DNA from: Stomorhina lunata
Lineage: Eukaryota > Arthropoda > Insecta > Diptera > Rhiniidae
Direction of reading: 5' to 3'
Length of the DNA stretch: 64,000 bases
Assembly (NCBI GenBank): GCA_933228675.1
Contig: OW121741.1
Location: forward strand, 41,278,580 to 41,342,579
Shown: in pieces, positions 22,491-34,174 of the stretch
Layout: every line of letters begins with the position of its first letter
Position numbering within the stretch: the first letter of the stretch is position 1
Notes under the pieces: generated by a model
The model's database searches: none
Told to the model about the DNA's origin: nothing
What the model saw: the letters and a program-made list of their open reading frames with translations, nothing else
Program-made: the position numbers and the translations under genes

Positions 22491-23265
22491 ATACATTGTC
22501 AACTTAACCTTGAGCGACGTCTCTTGCAGTGAACCAGAGTGTTGACAAGGCCATCCAAATTAGCTTCGTTCCGAATGTGTTCTTTAAGGAATTAAACTAG
22601 TTACTCTTAGTTTTTATCTAGATAAAATGTTTCTATATACTTTCGAGAGTAACCTTTCTTCAAGAGTACCCTATTCTCTAATTTGTTATAGTAAATTTCA
22701 ACTTCTCCTGAGATTTATTCCTATGATCAAATCAAATATCCCACCTCTGTTACTGATTTGAAACCCACCTCTGACAAACTAGCTCTATATTGGGATGATG
22801 TTATGACTTTAATTTACCTGTACCTCTGTCTTGCGTTCCGCTGTAAAAATAGAAAAGCGCAAATATTGTGGTTTTGTAGTTATTACCTCTTGCACGGTGT
22901 GAACCGACTGCGGTTTTTATAACTTTTATTGAAACTTATTAATAAGCATTGAACCGCCGTGATACAGCAGGTTAGTATCCTGTACCACCTGATTTCCTGA
23001 AGCGAAATATTGAATGCCCTGAGGCGTACAGGACATTTATTTCTAGTTTTAGCAAAATTTCAACCAATAAAGATTTGTTTTGCGAAAAAATAATAGGATG
23101 TAAAAGAAAGCTAATCCAGCGTTCCTTAGAGTCAAAATACATACAATAATTTTGGAGCTATTGCAGTTCTTTACAGAAAATTCGTATCCTTTTTAATATG
23201 AAAATCCAAAGTAAGTCATGATTTTTCATGTAAAGTTTTGTAAGTACTAAATAGTTCAATTTTGT
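22491..23265. other. No gene recognised (duplicated flank)
   Basis: Sequence between the solo LTR and the duplication junction, present again at 26,934-27,708. No open frame of note. Confidence 0.4.
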
Positions 23266-24345
23266 TTAACTACAAGAGCTAGTAAAACTAAATTAAGCAT
23301 AAGGAAGTCTTATGTCAATGTCAGCCAGTGTGCAAAATTTTGTTACAATCGGTCACCATTTCACCATAGCTTCCATATAAAAAACTTATGGAAACACAAA
23401 AATACATAAAGAAAAGGTTGTTTATGTCCGTCTGTCCGTCAGATAAAAGCACGATAGCGCCTTAACGAAAAGAGCTAGAGAGACAAAATTTTACAAAAGT
23501 ATTTTGGATATCTTGAGAAAGATGTGTGTTGAAAATGGACAAAATCGATTCAAATTTAGTTAGAGCTCCCATATAACCCCGCCCCGCGAAACACATTAAT
23601 GCTGATAAATTGAATACAATTGTAATAGCTATGACGAATAAATTTAAAATAGGGACGTTTTATGCAATTTTTGATCAGTTTATCAAATTTTATAGGAATC
23701 AGTCCATATTTGACTTTAGCTTTCATATAAAAAACACTCACGGAAACCAAAAATTTTAGCAAAGGCCAGTTAAAAGCTATTAAATTAGAAACTATGATAG
23801 CTATGACCACTAAATTTTGCAAGAATAAGCTCTATATATATACCGGCCAGTGTGTACAATCGGTTAACATTTGTCTATAATTCTTATAACATCCCCTTTT
23901 TATATCTACAATCAAAAAGATTTGGAGGTACATTCATTATATTAAGATTGCACCTATGAAATTAGATAGGCATCAGTCAATGTTCAGTCCAGACTTTATA
24001 TATGATGAATGCATTAGGAACTCCTAACGAAATATATGGACCTGCCGTATTACTGTTAACGTGTTTAGCCTAACTACATATTTAGCACAACCAAAAGTAT
24101 TTAACAACTTATTAATGTAAAACCATACCCGGTTATGAGACCGAATTTTGATTAAAGTAAATATTTACTGGGGAAACCACTAAAATATTTGTAAATGTTG
24201 AACTGTAAAGTTACGGGATTAGCTTAGCGATTTTTTCAGTTTTGGTCCAGATTTTGAATTAGCTGCACCCTATTTCTGAATTTAACACAACTTGATGGTG
24301 GGTATATAAGATTCGGCACAGCCGAATATAACACTCTTACTTGTT
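23266..24345 (+). mobile_element. Family A 3' part, duplicated copy
   Basis: Identical to 18,823-19,902, including the hairpin and CACTCTTACTTGTTT end. It is truncated by the duplication junction, not by transposition. Confidence 0.85.
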
Positions 24346-25440
24346 TTTGGTTGAAATTTTTAAAAAATTAAAAAATAACCCATTTTTCACCATACAAATG
24401 AACTCTTAAACTTTGGACCCGATGAGCGTCTATAGAACGTTGTCCGATTTGGCCGAAATTTTCAGAACTATATTTTTAGACCTAGTATCATAATATTCTG
24501 CTGAAAAACATTTCAAATCAAAGAGAAAAAATTTTCTTGTCACCCTACTGTGCATATTTCATAAATTCATAAATTTGTAACACTAGTAACATTATTCATA
24601 ATTTTAATGCAAATAAAATATATTTATTTAAAAAAAAAATGTCGATTACTCACACCCATTTTTAAAGAAATATTTCCCTTAACTTATATCCTTCATTATC
24701 TTCTCAAACACTTAAAAAATTATAAGATTCTTCCCTCTTTCATTTCAACATCAATTATAAAAGAAAATAATCTTTGATTTACTTTTTCATCCATTGATAT
24801 TGATGGTAAATATATTCGCCTATTATTAATAGTAACGATATTGATGACGACGATAATGAATAATAATCCCTCTTCAAATATATCGCTACATTATTTTTTG
24901 AGTATTAAGTTGACATTGTTGGGAGTCTGTGTGAAGTAACGCCATTAAAAATGCTTTTCATAATGTAAACAAACCGAACTGTCACTATTGTAAAATAAAT
25001 GTTGACAGTAACTTTAGGAGCACTCAATTTCTTGATGTCACTAAACCAACAAAATCTTCTTTATTGTTTCCATAGTTTAGAACTAACTATCACACTCTTT
25101 GTGGCCATAATGAAAACCTTGTTAATGTTGTAAGTATTGTATTGAATTCTTTTTAAAAAGACAGAGGTTCCGAAGTGGTTTCAAAATTAAAACTAAATCT
25201 GGTTCAATTGCATTTATAAGTCCACATAAATTCTTACTAAATTTTTTTTAAGGTTTTGAAGTCGCAAAAGTTACAATTAATAATTAGTTAACTATTGCTA
25301 TATAATTCATCACATGACCAAAGACAATACAATATAAAGCGATCCCGTAATTCACAGATTCAGCATATGCTGGACATGTTCGAGCGTCTAGTATTTGCGG
25401 TAAATGATTCTTAAGAGAACTTGACTATAATTTATAATAC

Positions 25441-26933
25441 TGTCACGAATTTTTAAGTTATCCGCCCCATTGTGCAAAGTTCACTGCTTGTAACTCTTCC
25501 TTCTGTTGGTGTTGTTATTATTCTGTTTATGTCTATTAGCAGAACAACAGGTTTCTCTTAATGTTTTACTGTAAAGAGCAGAGCAATATTTTGCTCTTTA
25601 TCTATTGGCTCTCTCTCTGTTATTGTAAACTTCAGATAATCCATTTGTACAACGAATGAGTGAGTCTGTTCTTTATCATGTGAGAATGTATTGGAATATG
25701 CATTAACATTCTTAAGCAGGCGCGACCACCGCGAAGCAAGTGCTTGCCAGAAGTTTTCTTATTCTCATTTATTTAGTCGTCATTCAACCTTTGACGGATA
25801 CACACGAGTGGAGGCTGTTATAAGTTTTGTCAATTTTTTTGTATTTTTTGTTATTGTTTTTTTTCAGATACACTGTGAGATTGAATGTTAAATAATTATT
25901 TTTACGCTAAACATTCAATCGTTTTTAAAGAAAATATTTGATTTTTTTTAGTAAAAAATACGTTTTCTTTATAGAAAAATAAACTTAAATGTTTTTCTAT
26001 GTAAAAGCATTTTTTTAAAGAAAAAAAAAGGTTTTCTAAATAAAAAATACATATTCTAAAGAAAACAAACTTTTTCTTTAACAATAAAAACATGATAAAC
26101 CTTCTTAAAGACATGTTTTTTTTATAGAAAAAATAAATTTTTCTATAGAAAAAGTAAGTTTTTCATAGAAAAAAGTAAGTTTTTCATAAAAAAAGTAAGT
26201 TTTTCTATAGAAAAAGTAAGTTTTTCTATAGAAAAAGTAAGTTTTTCTATAGAAAAAGTAAGTTTTTCTATGGAAAAAGTAAGTTTTTCTATACAAAAAG
26301 TAAGTTTTTCTATAGAAAAAGTAAGTTTTTCTATAGAAAAAGTAAGTTTTTTAAATTGTATTTATAAAAAAATATACTATGCTGAATACACATTTCTAAA
26401 AACTAATGTTTTCTTAATAGAAACAAACGAAAATCATTTTTGTTTACATAAAAACAACAAAAAAAAGATCAATACTCCTCCTCATGTTCATGTCACGCTG
26501 GTTCAGCGGTAACTGAAATAAAATAGACATAAACAACTAAATTTATGTCAATTCTTGCTTCTGCCTGTGTATCCTCTCTTTCGCTCACAAATACAATCAC
26601 ATTCCTCTCTTTGGTCATCCCTGTTCTTAAGCCGCAGTGTTAGTGTAATCGGAGACAGCAGCTTTTTGTTTACATGTGCAGAAAATGCTAGAAACTGTCT
26701 TCTTTACTATAAAAGGTTGACGAACTGATATCGTGGCTGAGTTTCAATTGAGACGCGTATAAGAGAACAGTGAGACTAAGAATATTTGTAAAGCAATTTT
26801 GTGAAATGTGTTTAAGTGATTAACTCTAAAGTTAATAAAAATATAACTTTGTTAAACGACATAAAATATTTTAATTTTGTTTTCGGTTGCTTTCAAAATG
26901 ATTTGCTTCCACATTTTAAAGGAAAATGTAACA
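25441..26933 (+). mobile_element. Solo LTR, copy 2
   Basis: The same LTR as at 20,998, with the same ATAC flanks (25,437-25,440 and 26,934-26,937). It came from the segmental duplication, not from a new insertion. Confidence 0.78.
26122..26355. repeat. 21-bp minisatellite in the LTR U3, copy 2
   Basis: Same array and unit variants as at 21,679-21,912. Confidence 0.88.
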
Positions 26934-27794
26934 ATACATTGTCAACTTAACCTTGAGCGACGTCTCTTGCAGTGAACCAGAGTGTTGACAAGGCCATCCA
27001 AATTAGCTTCGTTCCGAATGTGTTCTTTAAGGAATTAAACTAGTTACTCTTAGTTTTTATCTAGATAAAATGTTTCTATATACTTTCGAGAGTAACCTTT
27101 CTTCAAGAGTACCCTATTCTCTAATTTGTTATAGTAAATTTCAACTTCTCCTGAGATTTATTCCTATGATCAAATCAAATATCCCACCTCTGTTACTGAT
27201 TTGAAACCCACCTCTGACAAACTAGCTCTATATTGGGATGATGTTATGACTTTAATTTACCTGTACCTCTGTCTTGCGTTCCGCTGTAAAAATAGAAAAG
27301 CGCAAATATTGTGGTTTTGTAGTTATTACCTCTTGCACGGTGTGAACCGACTGCGGTTTTTATAACTTTTATTGAAACTTATTAATAAGCATTGAACCGC
27401 CGTGATACAGCAGGTTAGTATCCTGTACCACCTGATTTCCTGAAGCGAAATATTGAATGCCCTGAGGCGTACAGGACATTTATTTCTAGTTTTAGCAAAA
27501 TTTCAACCAATAAAGATTTGTTTTGCGAAAAAATAATAGGATGTAAAAGAAAGCTAATCCAGCGTTCCTTAGAGTCAAAATACATACAATAATTTTGGAG
27601 CTATTGCAGTTCTTTACAGAAAATTCGTATCCTTTTTAATATGAAAATCCAAAGTAAGTCATGATTTTTCATGTAAAGTTTTGTAAGTACTAAATAGTTC
27701 AATTTTGTTTAAATATAATCTAGTTAAATTTTTGTATACTGGAAAGTGATTTTTAAGGTCGGTTTCAAAACTCAGCTTTTAAGTTTTAGAACAT

Positions 27795-28162
27795 TTTCAA
27801 AAAGAAAATTTATTCGCACTTAATCCCAGTCTATTGCATTTATTTATTAATGTAATAAAACATTTTTTGATAAAAGACAAAAAAATGTTTGTGGGGACAC
27901 CCAATTCCTCAACGTGCTTCGATGGTTGACTGTCATCTTCAGGAGGAATATTCCTACTTTAAGACAGATCGTCAAACACGATCATTACGAAAGGTGATAG
28001 CTCAGATTATCGACTGAACAAAAGTAAACATAAACCCTTTTCAGTTTCATCTTCCTCCACTTCCCACAAACATTTTTTGGCTTTTATCAATAAATTCTCT
28101 ATTACATTAATAAGTAAATGTAATAGACTGGGATCATGTGCGAACATTTTTTCTTTTTGAAT
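27795..28162. repeat. Inverted repeat, arms about 90-100 bp
   Basis: The left arm (27,795 to about 27,895: TTCAAAAAGAAAAT, ATCCCAGTCTATTGCATTT, GACAAAAAAATGTTTGTGGG) is complementary to the right arm (28,072-28,162: CCCACAAACATTTTTTGGC, AAATGTAATAGACTGGGAT, TTTTTCTTTTTGAA). A spacer of about 175 bp separates them. It could be a fold-back or MITE-like element. I see no clear target duplication and no protein-coding content. Confidence 0.75.
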
Positions 28163-28392
28163 GAGACTTACATATATACATCCCGACAATTTTCCTATTT
28201 TTTTTATAGATTTAAATTTTTCATCTGCATGCTAAAATAGACAGATGAGGTTGATATCTTATACGGGTTCGCCGTAGCTGCGATGCAAAATAGTCTAATT
28301 TCGCGAAAAGTAAATTTTTGGAAACACTCATAATTTGAGTAGATGTTTAGTTAACTTGAGTTTAATGTTAATAAATGTAATTCTGTTATAAA

Positions 28393-30601
28393 GGACGCCT
28401 TTTATGAACCATTTGAGGAACTTTACCATAGCAGCCCTAATCACTACGTTAAAATAATATTGGGTGATTTTAACGCAAAGTTAGGGCATGAAAGTTGTTT
28501 TGAGCCTACTGTTGGTAAATTTAGTCTGCACAGCGTAACCACTGAGAATAGTATGAGATTAAACTCCTTTGCGCCGGCTCTCAATATGGTCGTGAGCAGC
28601 ATCAGATTTCCGCACCCTAATATCCACAAAGCTTAATGGGTGTCTCCTGATCAACTAACGAAAAATCAAATAGACCAAATTTTAGTTGATGGAAGACACT
28701 CATCAAGTGTGTTGGATATGCGTTCCATGAGAGGAGCTAACATGGACTCTGATCATTACCTAATTGTAGCCAAGGTAAGAACACGTCTGAGTGTGTCATG
28801 GAGCGTACAAGCAGAAGCGCAAAGGAAGTGTGATGTGAAAAAACTTAAATCTCAGCAAATTGCCACTGATTACACAAAGCAGGCAACTAAGTTGCTAAGA
28901 TAGAATAACTCAAACGATATTTGCACGCTATGACAACATATTGTCACCCCCATGAAGTCTGCTGCAATATCAGAATAGGATACTAAATCCCTCATGCTAA
29001 AAACTCTTGGTACGACTAGGAGTGCCGCAACGCCACTGCTGAGAAAAATGCGGCCTACAAGGCAACTCTGCAGTCAGCAGCTACTCGTGGATCTATAGAA
29101 AGATATCGAGAGAAAACGAGTAAAGAAAAACGACTATTCCGCAGGAAAAAGAAAAATATGGAGAGACGTGTGTTTAAGGAGATTGAGTTGTATAAGATAC
29201 AAAATGAAGTTCGTAAATATTACCAAAAAATTAAGCTCTAGTTAGACGGATGGTTATGGCAACTGTATCTTTTCCTGTAAGGATGACCAAGGAAATCTGA
29301 CTACAGATACAGAAAGCGTATTGAAACTGTGGAAGGAGCACTTTTGCAAGTTGTTGGTTGTAAATTAAAGCGACTAAGATGACACGCCTGAATAAATCAA
29401 CGATGACGGCGTTATATGTCCAACACCCAACCTGAATGAGAATAGAACTGCAATAGCGCGATTTAAAATTAATAAAGCTGCTGGTGCCGATGGTTTGCTA
29501 GCAGAGCTTTTTAAGGCTGGAGGTGATGAGCTGATAAGATGTACGTCCCGGCTCCTAGAATACATATGGTCAGAAGAACGCATGCCGTACGATTGGAATC
29601 TCAGTGTCCTTTGTCCAGTGCACAAAAAAGGAGATAAAAATATATGTGCAAATTATAGAGGGATAAGCCTCCTCTCAATTGCATATAAGACTCTGTCGAC
29701 CAGACTGTGTGAAAGGCTTAAGCCCAAAGTTAACGAAATAATTGAGACCCAAGAGAAACAAATGTATACTTATCATCTCTTTGTTGACTACAGAGCAGCT
29801 TCTGACAGCCCGATACGGAAGAAGGTGTTTGAAGCAATGTCTGAGTTCGTCATCCCTATAAAGCTAATTAAGTTATGCAGGATGACACTAACTAATACAA
29901 CATCATCTGTTAAGATAGGTAAGAAAATATCAGAGTCCTTCATAACTAAACGAGAATTCGGGCAAGGTGAATCTGCTGCGATAAGCAGCAGTTAATACAA
30001 CAGGTACAACTCTCAATAGAAAACATATGCTATTCGCGTTTGCCGATGACATAGGTATTCTGGGACGCACTTTACAATAGGTCAGACTACTAGAATTAAA
30101 TCACATGTGTCAGTTGAGAACTATAGCTTCGAGATTGTAAAAGAATTTGTATACCTTGGTACCGCTGTGAACATCAACAACGATATAAGCTTCGAAATCA
30201 AACGTAGAATCATACTTGCCAATCGATGCTATTTTGGACTAAGTAAACAGCTAAGAAAGAAAAGTCCTCTCCGCAAGAACATTACGCTCTATAAGACGCT
30301 TATACTACCTGTGCTATTATACGGTGCTGAATCATGGGCACTTGCACAGATAGATTAAGCTATCCTTGGAGTGTTTGTGAGGAAAATTCTACGAAGAATC
30401 TTTGGACCTGTCTACGTCAACAATGAGTATCGACATCGAATGAACCATGAGCTGTATGAATTATACGCTGTCATAGACATAGTGAAACGCATTAAGCAAC
30501 AGCGGCTGCGTTGGCTAGGACATGTTGATGAATGGATGAAAATACTCCGGCAAGAAAAGTGTTCGATAATGATCCTGACTCAGGAGAAGGTAGTAAAGTA
30601 A
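28393..30601 (+). pseudogene. RTE-like LINE, endonuclease to C-terminus, decayed
   Basis: Endonuclease motifs come first: GDFNAKLGHES (about 28,464), PTVGKFSLHSVTTENSMRL, then NQIDQILVDGRHSSSVLDMR (28,664) and SDHYLIVAKVRTRLS (about 28,750). This is the form found in RTE-type elements often annotated as craniofacial-development-protein-2-like. Reverse transcriptase follows: GADGLLAELFKAGGDEL (29,487), CPVHKKGDKNICANYRGISL, FVDYRAASDSPIRKKVF (29,783), then FADDIGILGR (FADD at 30,039-30,050). The C-terminal region has FVYLGTAVNINNDIS (30,149), LILPVLLYGAESW and QRLRWLGHVDEW. Stops and frameshifts occur throughout (for example after 29,995 and 30,358), and the usual histidine of the NQIDH endonuclease motif is glutamine. 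Confidence 0.8.
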
Positions 30602-31888
30602 GCATTTTTTTTTCTTATTTTTTTTAGGAAGTTTTCGAAAACGTAAAAATCTTTTAGATCGGACAAAATTGAGGAAAGTTATACGCCCCCAAATGTTTTA
30701 TATACCCGAGGTAGGCAACTTTGGCCCACTGTAGAGCCCACAGTGCTACCGACAAATACGTTCTTAAACATTGATCTAAAAGCCTCACACCTCTCCTATT
30801 GACGTTCCAATTTTTTTACAAAAATGGCAACACTGACTCTATTTGCAGCTCGTTTCAGAAAAAACTTTTCCAATCAATAACAGATATATTAGAAAATATG
30901 GACATTATTATTTTTTTCAAATCGGTGCTTTGCCTTTTGAGAAATTTTTATTTAAACCAAAATTTTTTTTTACAAATTGGCATTTTTTGGAGAGGGCATG
31001 TGCGAGGACCAAAAGTCCAATTAGCAAGAAATTTGTTTTATACGCATTCTCATTATGTTTTCTTTTAAAAACTTTAAAAATATTTTTACGTTTCCTAAGA
31101 AAATATTTTTTTATTAGTGAAAAAATATAGCTATCTTTTAGGGAAAAACTCAAAAAAAAAACGAATTTTTTTTTAAGTTTCAACTTTGAATATTTTTAAC
31201 TTTTAAACGAAAGAAGATATCTATAACCAACTTGCACAAAAATTATTTAGAATTTTGTTACAATTTTAACGAATATTCTTAAAAAATTTTTGATCTTCAG
31301 ATGCGTCCACCAGATCAAAAAAATCTTAAAAAATAGGTAGAAAATTCCTTTTTATCCAAATATCTCGAAACCCAAAGGAGATAACCTACACATGTAAGCG
31401 TATTTTTTGTAGATCTTCTGAAGGAGAACTTAATTTAAAATTTCTTTTCAATCCATTCATAAATAGATTTTTGGCGAATTTTTAAAAAAGTCGAACACTC
31501 GAGGTGACCAACTTTGAAGGTACATCACTCACTCTCCCGACCCCTTATGGGCCAGTGCTTTTGAAAACCAACTCGAATACTCCTTGACTATTACCATGCT
31601 AAATTTCATTCAAATATCTCCAGTTCATCAAAAGTTACAGAATTATTTAAAAAAAAAGCGTCCGTAAACCACTGTGGAATAAAATCAAGTGGAATAAAAT
31701 CTTCGAAACTTGTTGTACGAAATCGGAGAATATGCGCACAAGTTAGAGGTGCATGGAATTCTAAAATATACTAGGTCTTTGACCTTAACAGGTTGTAATT
31801 ACAGGCCGTTTAAGTAAGTAAGTAAATGAACGATTTTTATGAGGTTGTAGACTTATCAGATTCTAGAAATGTTGTAAAAAGACATATT
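30602..31888. other. No gene recognised; one short repeat fragment
   Basis: AT-rich sequence with long open but low-complexity frames rich in F and K (about 30,800-31,180). About 31,690-31,800 (GGAGAATATGCGCACAAG, GCATGGAATTCTAAAATATA) matches part of the composite element at about 33,390-33,450. Confidence 0.45.
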
Positions 31889-32723
31889 CAGGGTTGTCAT
31901 AGAAACCAATTTCATTGGTATTGGTTTTGAAAACGACAAAAAAATTAAATTGGTGTCATGAATTCCAATATTAATGTTCGAGCTACATTTTCTATTGGTT
32001 TTATGTGTCACAGAAAATAATATTATTGGTTTAGTATTGGAAATAAACCAAGCAACTTACAGTTAACAGATTTCATTTCAAAATTTGTCTATCAATTTAA
32101 AACAAAGGCGTACTGGCCAACTGGTGCCTTTTTCGATTTAAAGATCCACTAAGAACAGATTTTTAAAAATTTGGCTTTGTGGGATATAAAAAGAGAAAAT
32201 TTAATAACGCTATAATTCCCAAACTAAATTTGGATCAGTTACAAAAATAACAGTACAAGTGGTAAGTACTTTTCGAAAAAGGGGAGAAAAAGAGCAAAAA
32301 TATTTTTGGTACTTTTTAGTTTTAACTTTCAAATAAATAAAGTTGGGTGAAAAGTTTACATAGCATTTTTTATCATGTAATAAGATAAAAACAAGTTTTG
32401 GTACTTTTTTGTGTCTTTGGAATCAATGAACCGTATCGACAAACATAAAAAATATCAAAAATGGGGAAAATTTTAAGGCTAGAATATTCTTTGTGTGGAG
32501 GTACTGGCGAAGCAAATGCATATCAACATATTTGCTTGCAATTTATTGAATATCGCAATTCCGTCATTTCATGATGTTGGGGTATACAAGCTTCATTTGT
32601 CCAAATATCGTTTTCTCTATACATATACCACAAACATCGCAAAAAACTGAAAATTTTTCTTCAAATAATTTTCTTTAATAATTTTTATTCAATTTTTGAT
32701 GTTTCAAAAAAATTTCAAATGAA

Positions 32724-34025
32724 CCCAGCAAAACTTTGGTAATGGCAAGTACTCTGATAACTGGTTACCTTGTAACGACTACAACATACCATCCGAATAA
32801 ATAATAAGTTATTACAGAAGTACTTATTTGTAATTAAGATGGTAATTTAAACTGAATGGCCCCGGTTCAAATCCCACCAAGGGCAACAATTTTTTTTATT
32901 TTTTTTTTATTAAAAGAGTCTTTTTAAATGATTTTTGAATTTTAAGAACTTAAATATTATCTTCTGTAAAAAAAAATTTGTAAAACTAACTCACGTTTAT
33001 GAAAAAATACCATCATGAGTCAATTTTGATTATGTAGGGGATGTTGAATACCAAACACGATTCTAATTGGTCTTTACTTGGTAAGCCCAACTTATCTGGG
33101 TCATCCTTCATCTCAACTGTGGACACACACCTCCTCATGGTATCACCCGGGGAGCTAGTTTAACACCCATTAATATTGTGAGTTAACATGTTCCAAGAGA
33201 TGTCCCATAAGATCGATAAAAATGGGTTAGGATTACGGGATAGTAACCCTCTCTTGAAAAAAATACAATGAAGAGGATAAAATTAGAATTGAGATGTCCC
33301 ACTACCTTATATTAGAGGAGGATGTCCGAAACTTCGATAGAAAGACCAAGTAGAGGAACATTTTTCAAAGCTTGGCCTATAAAATTGGAGAATATTCGCA
33401 CAAGATCGAAATCCATGGAATTCTAAAATATGCTCGGACTTTGACCTTAACAGGTTGTAACATTTAAGTAAGAAAGAGTCAATCTTATGTAAAAACTTAT
33501 ACAAAAAAGAAGATTTAAATTGTTTAAGTTTTAAAATAATTTTAAAAAAGTTTTAAAATAATTACAAAAAATCGTATAAAAATATTTTTCCAAAAATTAC
33601 AACAAAGCAAAAAAAAAGCAGGAAAAAACAAAGTTATTTTCACATGATTTTGGATCTAAAAATAAAAATTGTTTATATTAATTATAAGGTGCTAAGTTTT
33701 CAACATATGAAGTAGCTCAGTGGAAGAGTCTCTGCCTAGCAGTCGGAGGGTCTGGGTTCGAGCCCCCATGGGATCATAAAAAAAAAATTGTATTTCGTTT
33801 AAAAATATATGTTTTTAATAAAACAACAACAAAAAAGTTGTTGCTGTTGTTGTTGCTGCTTTCAAATTGCTTATCCAAGTCATTACTTTTCTGCAATTGG
33901 TAAGTACTTGCCTCCAATGACATCCCCATGTTAATGTAATGACTTAAACAGCGAATGAGTAAGTAGTTCGTGTTCAATAGTTTAACTGTTTAACTCATTA
34001 TTTGGTAATGAAAAGTTTTACTGGG
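32724..34025 (+). mobile_element. Composite TIR element with Pol III-like motifs, copy 1
   Basis: A 1,302-bp unit bounded by inverted ends CCCAGCAAAACTTT and AAAGTTTTACTGGG. In order it holds a B-box-like motif (GGTTCAAATCCC, 32,864-32,875), the leader-like module shared with the LINE at 9,520 (33,035-33,270), a block at 33,310-33,470, a tRNA-like segment (33,705-33,776) and an A/CAA-rich region. Two more copies lie inverted at 49,715 and 51,174, in unrelated flanks, so it behaves as a mobile unit. It encodes no protein I can recognise. Confidence 0.72.
33705..33776 (+). repeat. tRNA-Ala-like segment (SINE-type Pol III promoter)
   Basis: The A box TAGCTCAGTGG (33,713-33,723), the B box GGTTCGAGCCC (33,755-33,765) and an anticodon-like AGC in CTAGCAG (33,738-33,740) have tRNA spacing. 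The acceptor stem does not pair and the T stem pairs only partly. Similar copies exist at 49,960 and 51,409. I therefore call it a tRNA-derived piece of a repeat, not a functional tRNA gene. Confidence 0.7.
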
Positions 34026-34174
34026 GAAATAATAAAAAAATTGATTCGAACATTTTGTTTGATTTAAAACCAATAATAACAAACCCGACTTGGTTTCATG
34101 ACACCAAATATAACCGTTATTGGTTTTCAAAACCGAAGAATTTAAAAACTGACTTGGTTTTTATGACACCCCTG

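Larger units (their letters stand above)
18823..23265. repeat. Tandem duplication, unit 1 (4,443 bp)
   Basis: The unit repeats head to tail at 23,266-27,708. Offsets of every landmark compared (family A end, solo LTR ends, minisatellite, short open frames) are exactly 4,443. I found no base difference in the blocks I compared. TTAA occurs at the left edge, the internal junction and the right edge (18,823-18,826, 23,266-23,269, 27,709-27,712). Confidence 0.92.
23266..27708. repeat. Tandem duplication, unit 2 (4,443 bp)
   Basis: This is the second copy, directly abutting unit 1. It starts inside a family A element (TTAACTACAAGAGCTAG), which therefore lacks its 5' half here, and it ends with TTTTGT before TTAAATATAATC. 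Confidence 0.92.
31889..34174. mobile_element. hAT-like TIR element carrying a nested element
   Basis: The left end is CAGGGTTGTCATAGAAACCAA and the right end is the complement of CAGGGGTGTCATAAAAACCAA. Further inside, both ends share GGTTTTGAAAAC and TTGGTGTCATGAA in the same order. CAGGGGTGTCA is a common hAT terminus. I could not find a clean 8-bp target duplication (GACATATT against ATTATTTT), and no transposase is present. About 1.3 kb of its inside is the composite element at 32,724. Confidence 0.6.

Noticed and set aside
20998..27000. Full LTR retrotransposon with the two LTRs as its ends
   Set aside because: Each LTR has its own identical ATAC flanks and identical outside sequence, and the DNA between them is the duplicated flank with no gag-pol. 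This is a segmental duplication of one solo LTR.
30799..31183. F/K-rich open frames on both strands
   Set aside because: They are products of A/T-homopolymer-rich DNA with no coding signature.
33705..33776. Functional tRNA-Ala gene
   Set aside because: The acceptor stem does not pair and the T stem is incomplete. Two further copies occur within the same repeat unit, so it is a tRNA-derived repeat part.
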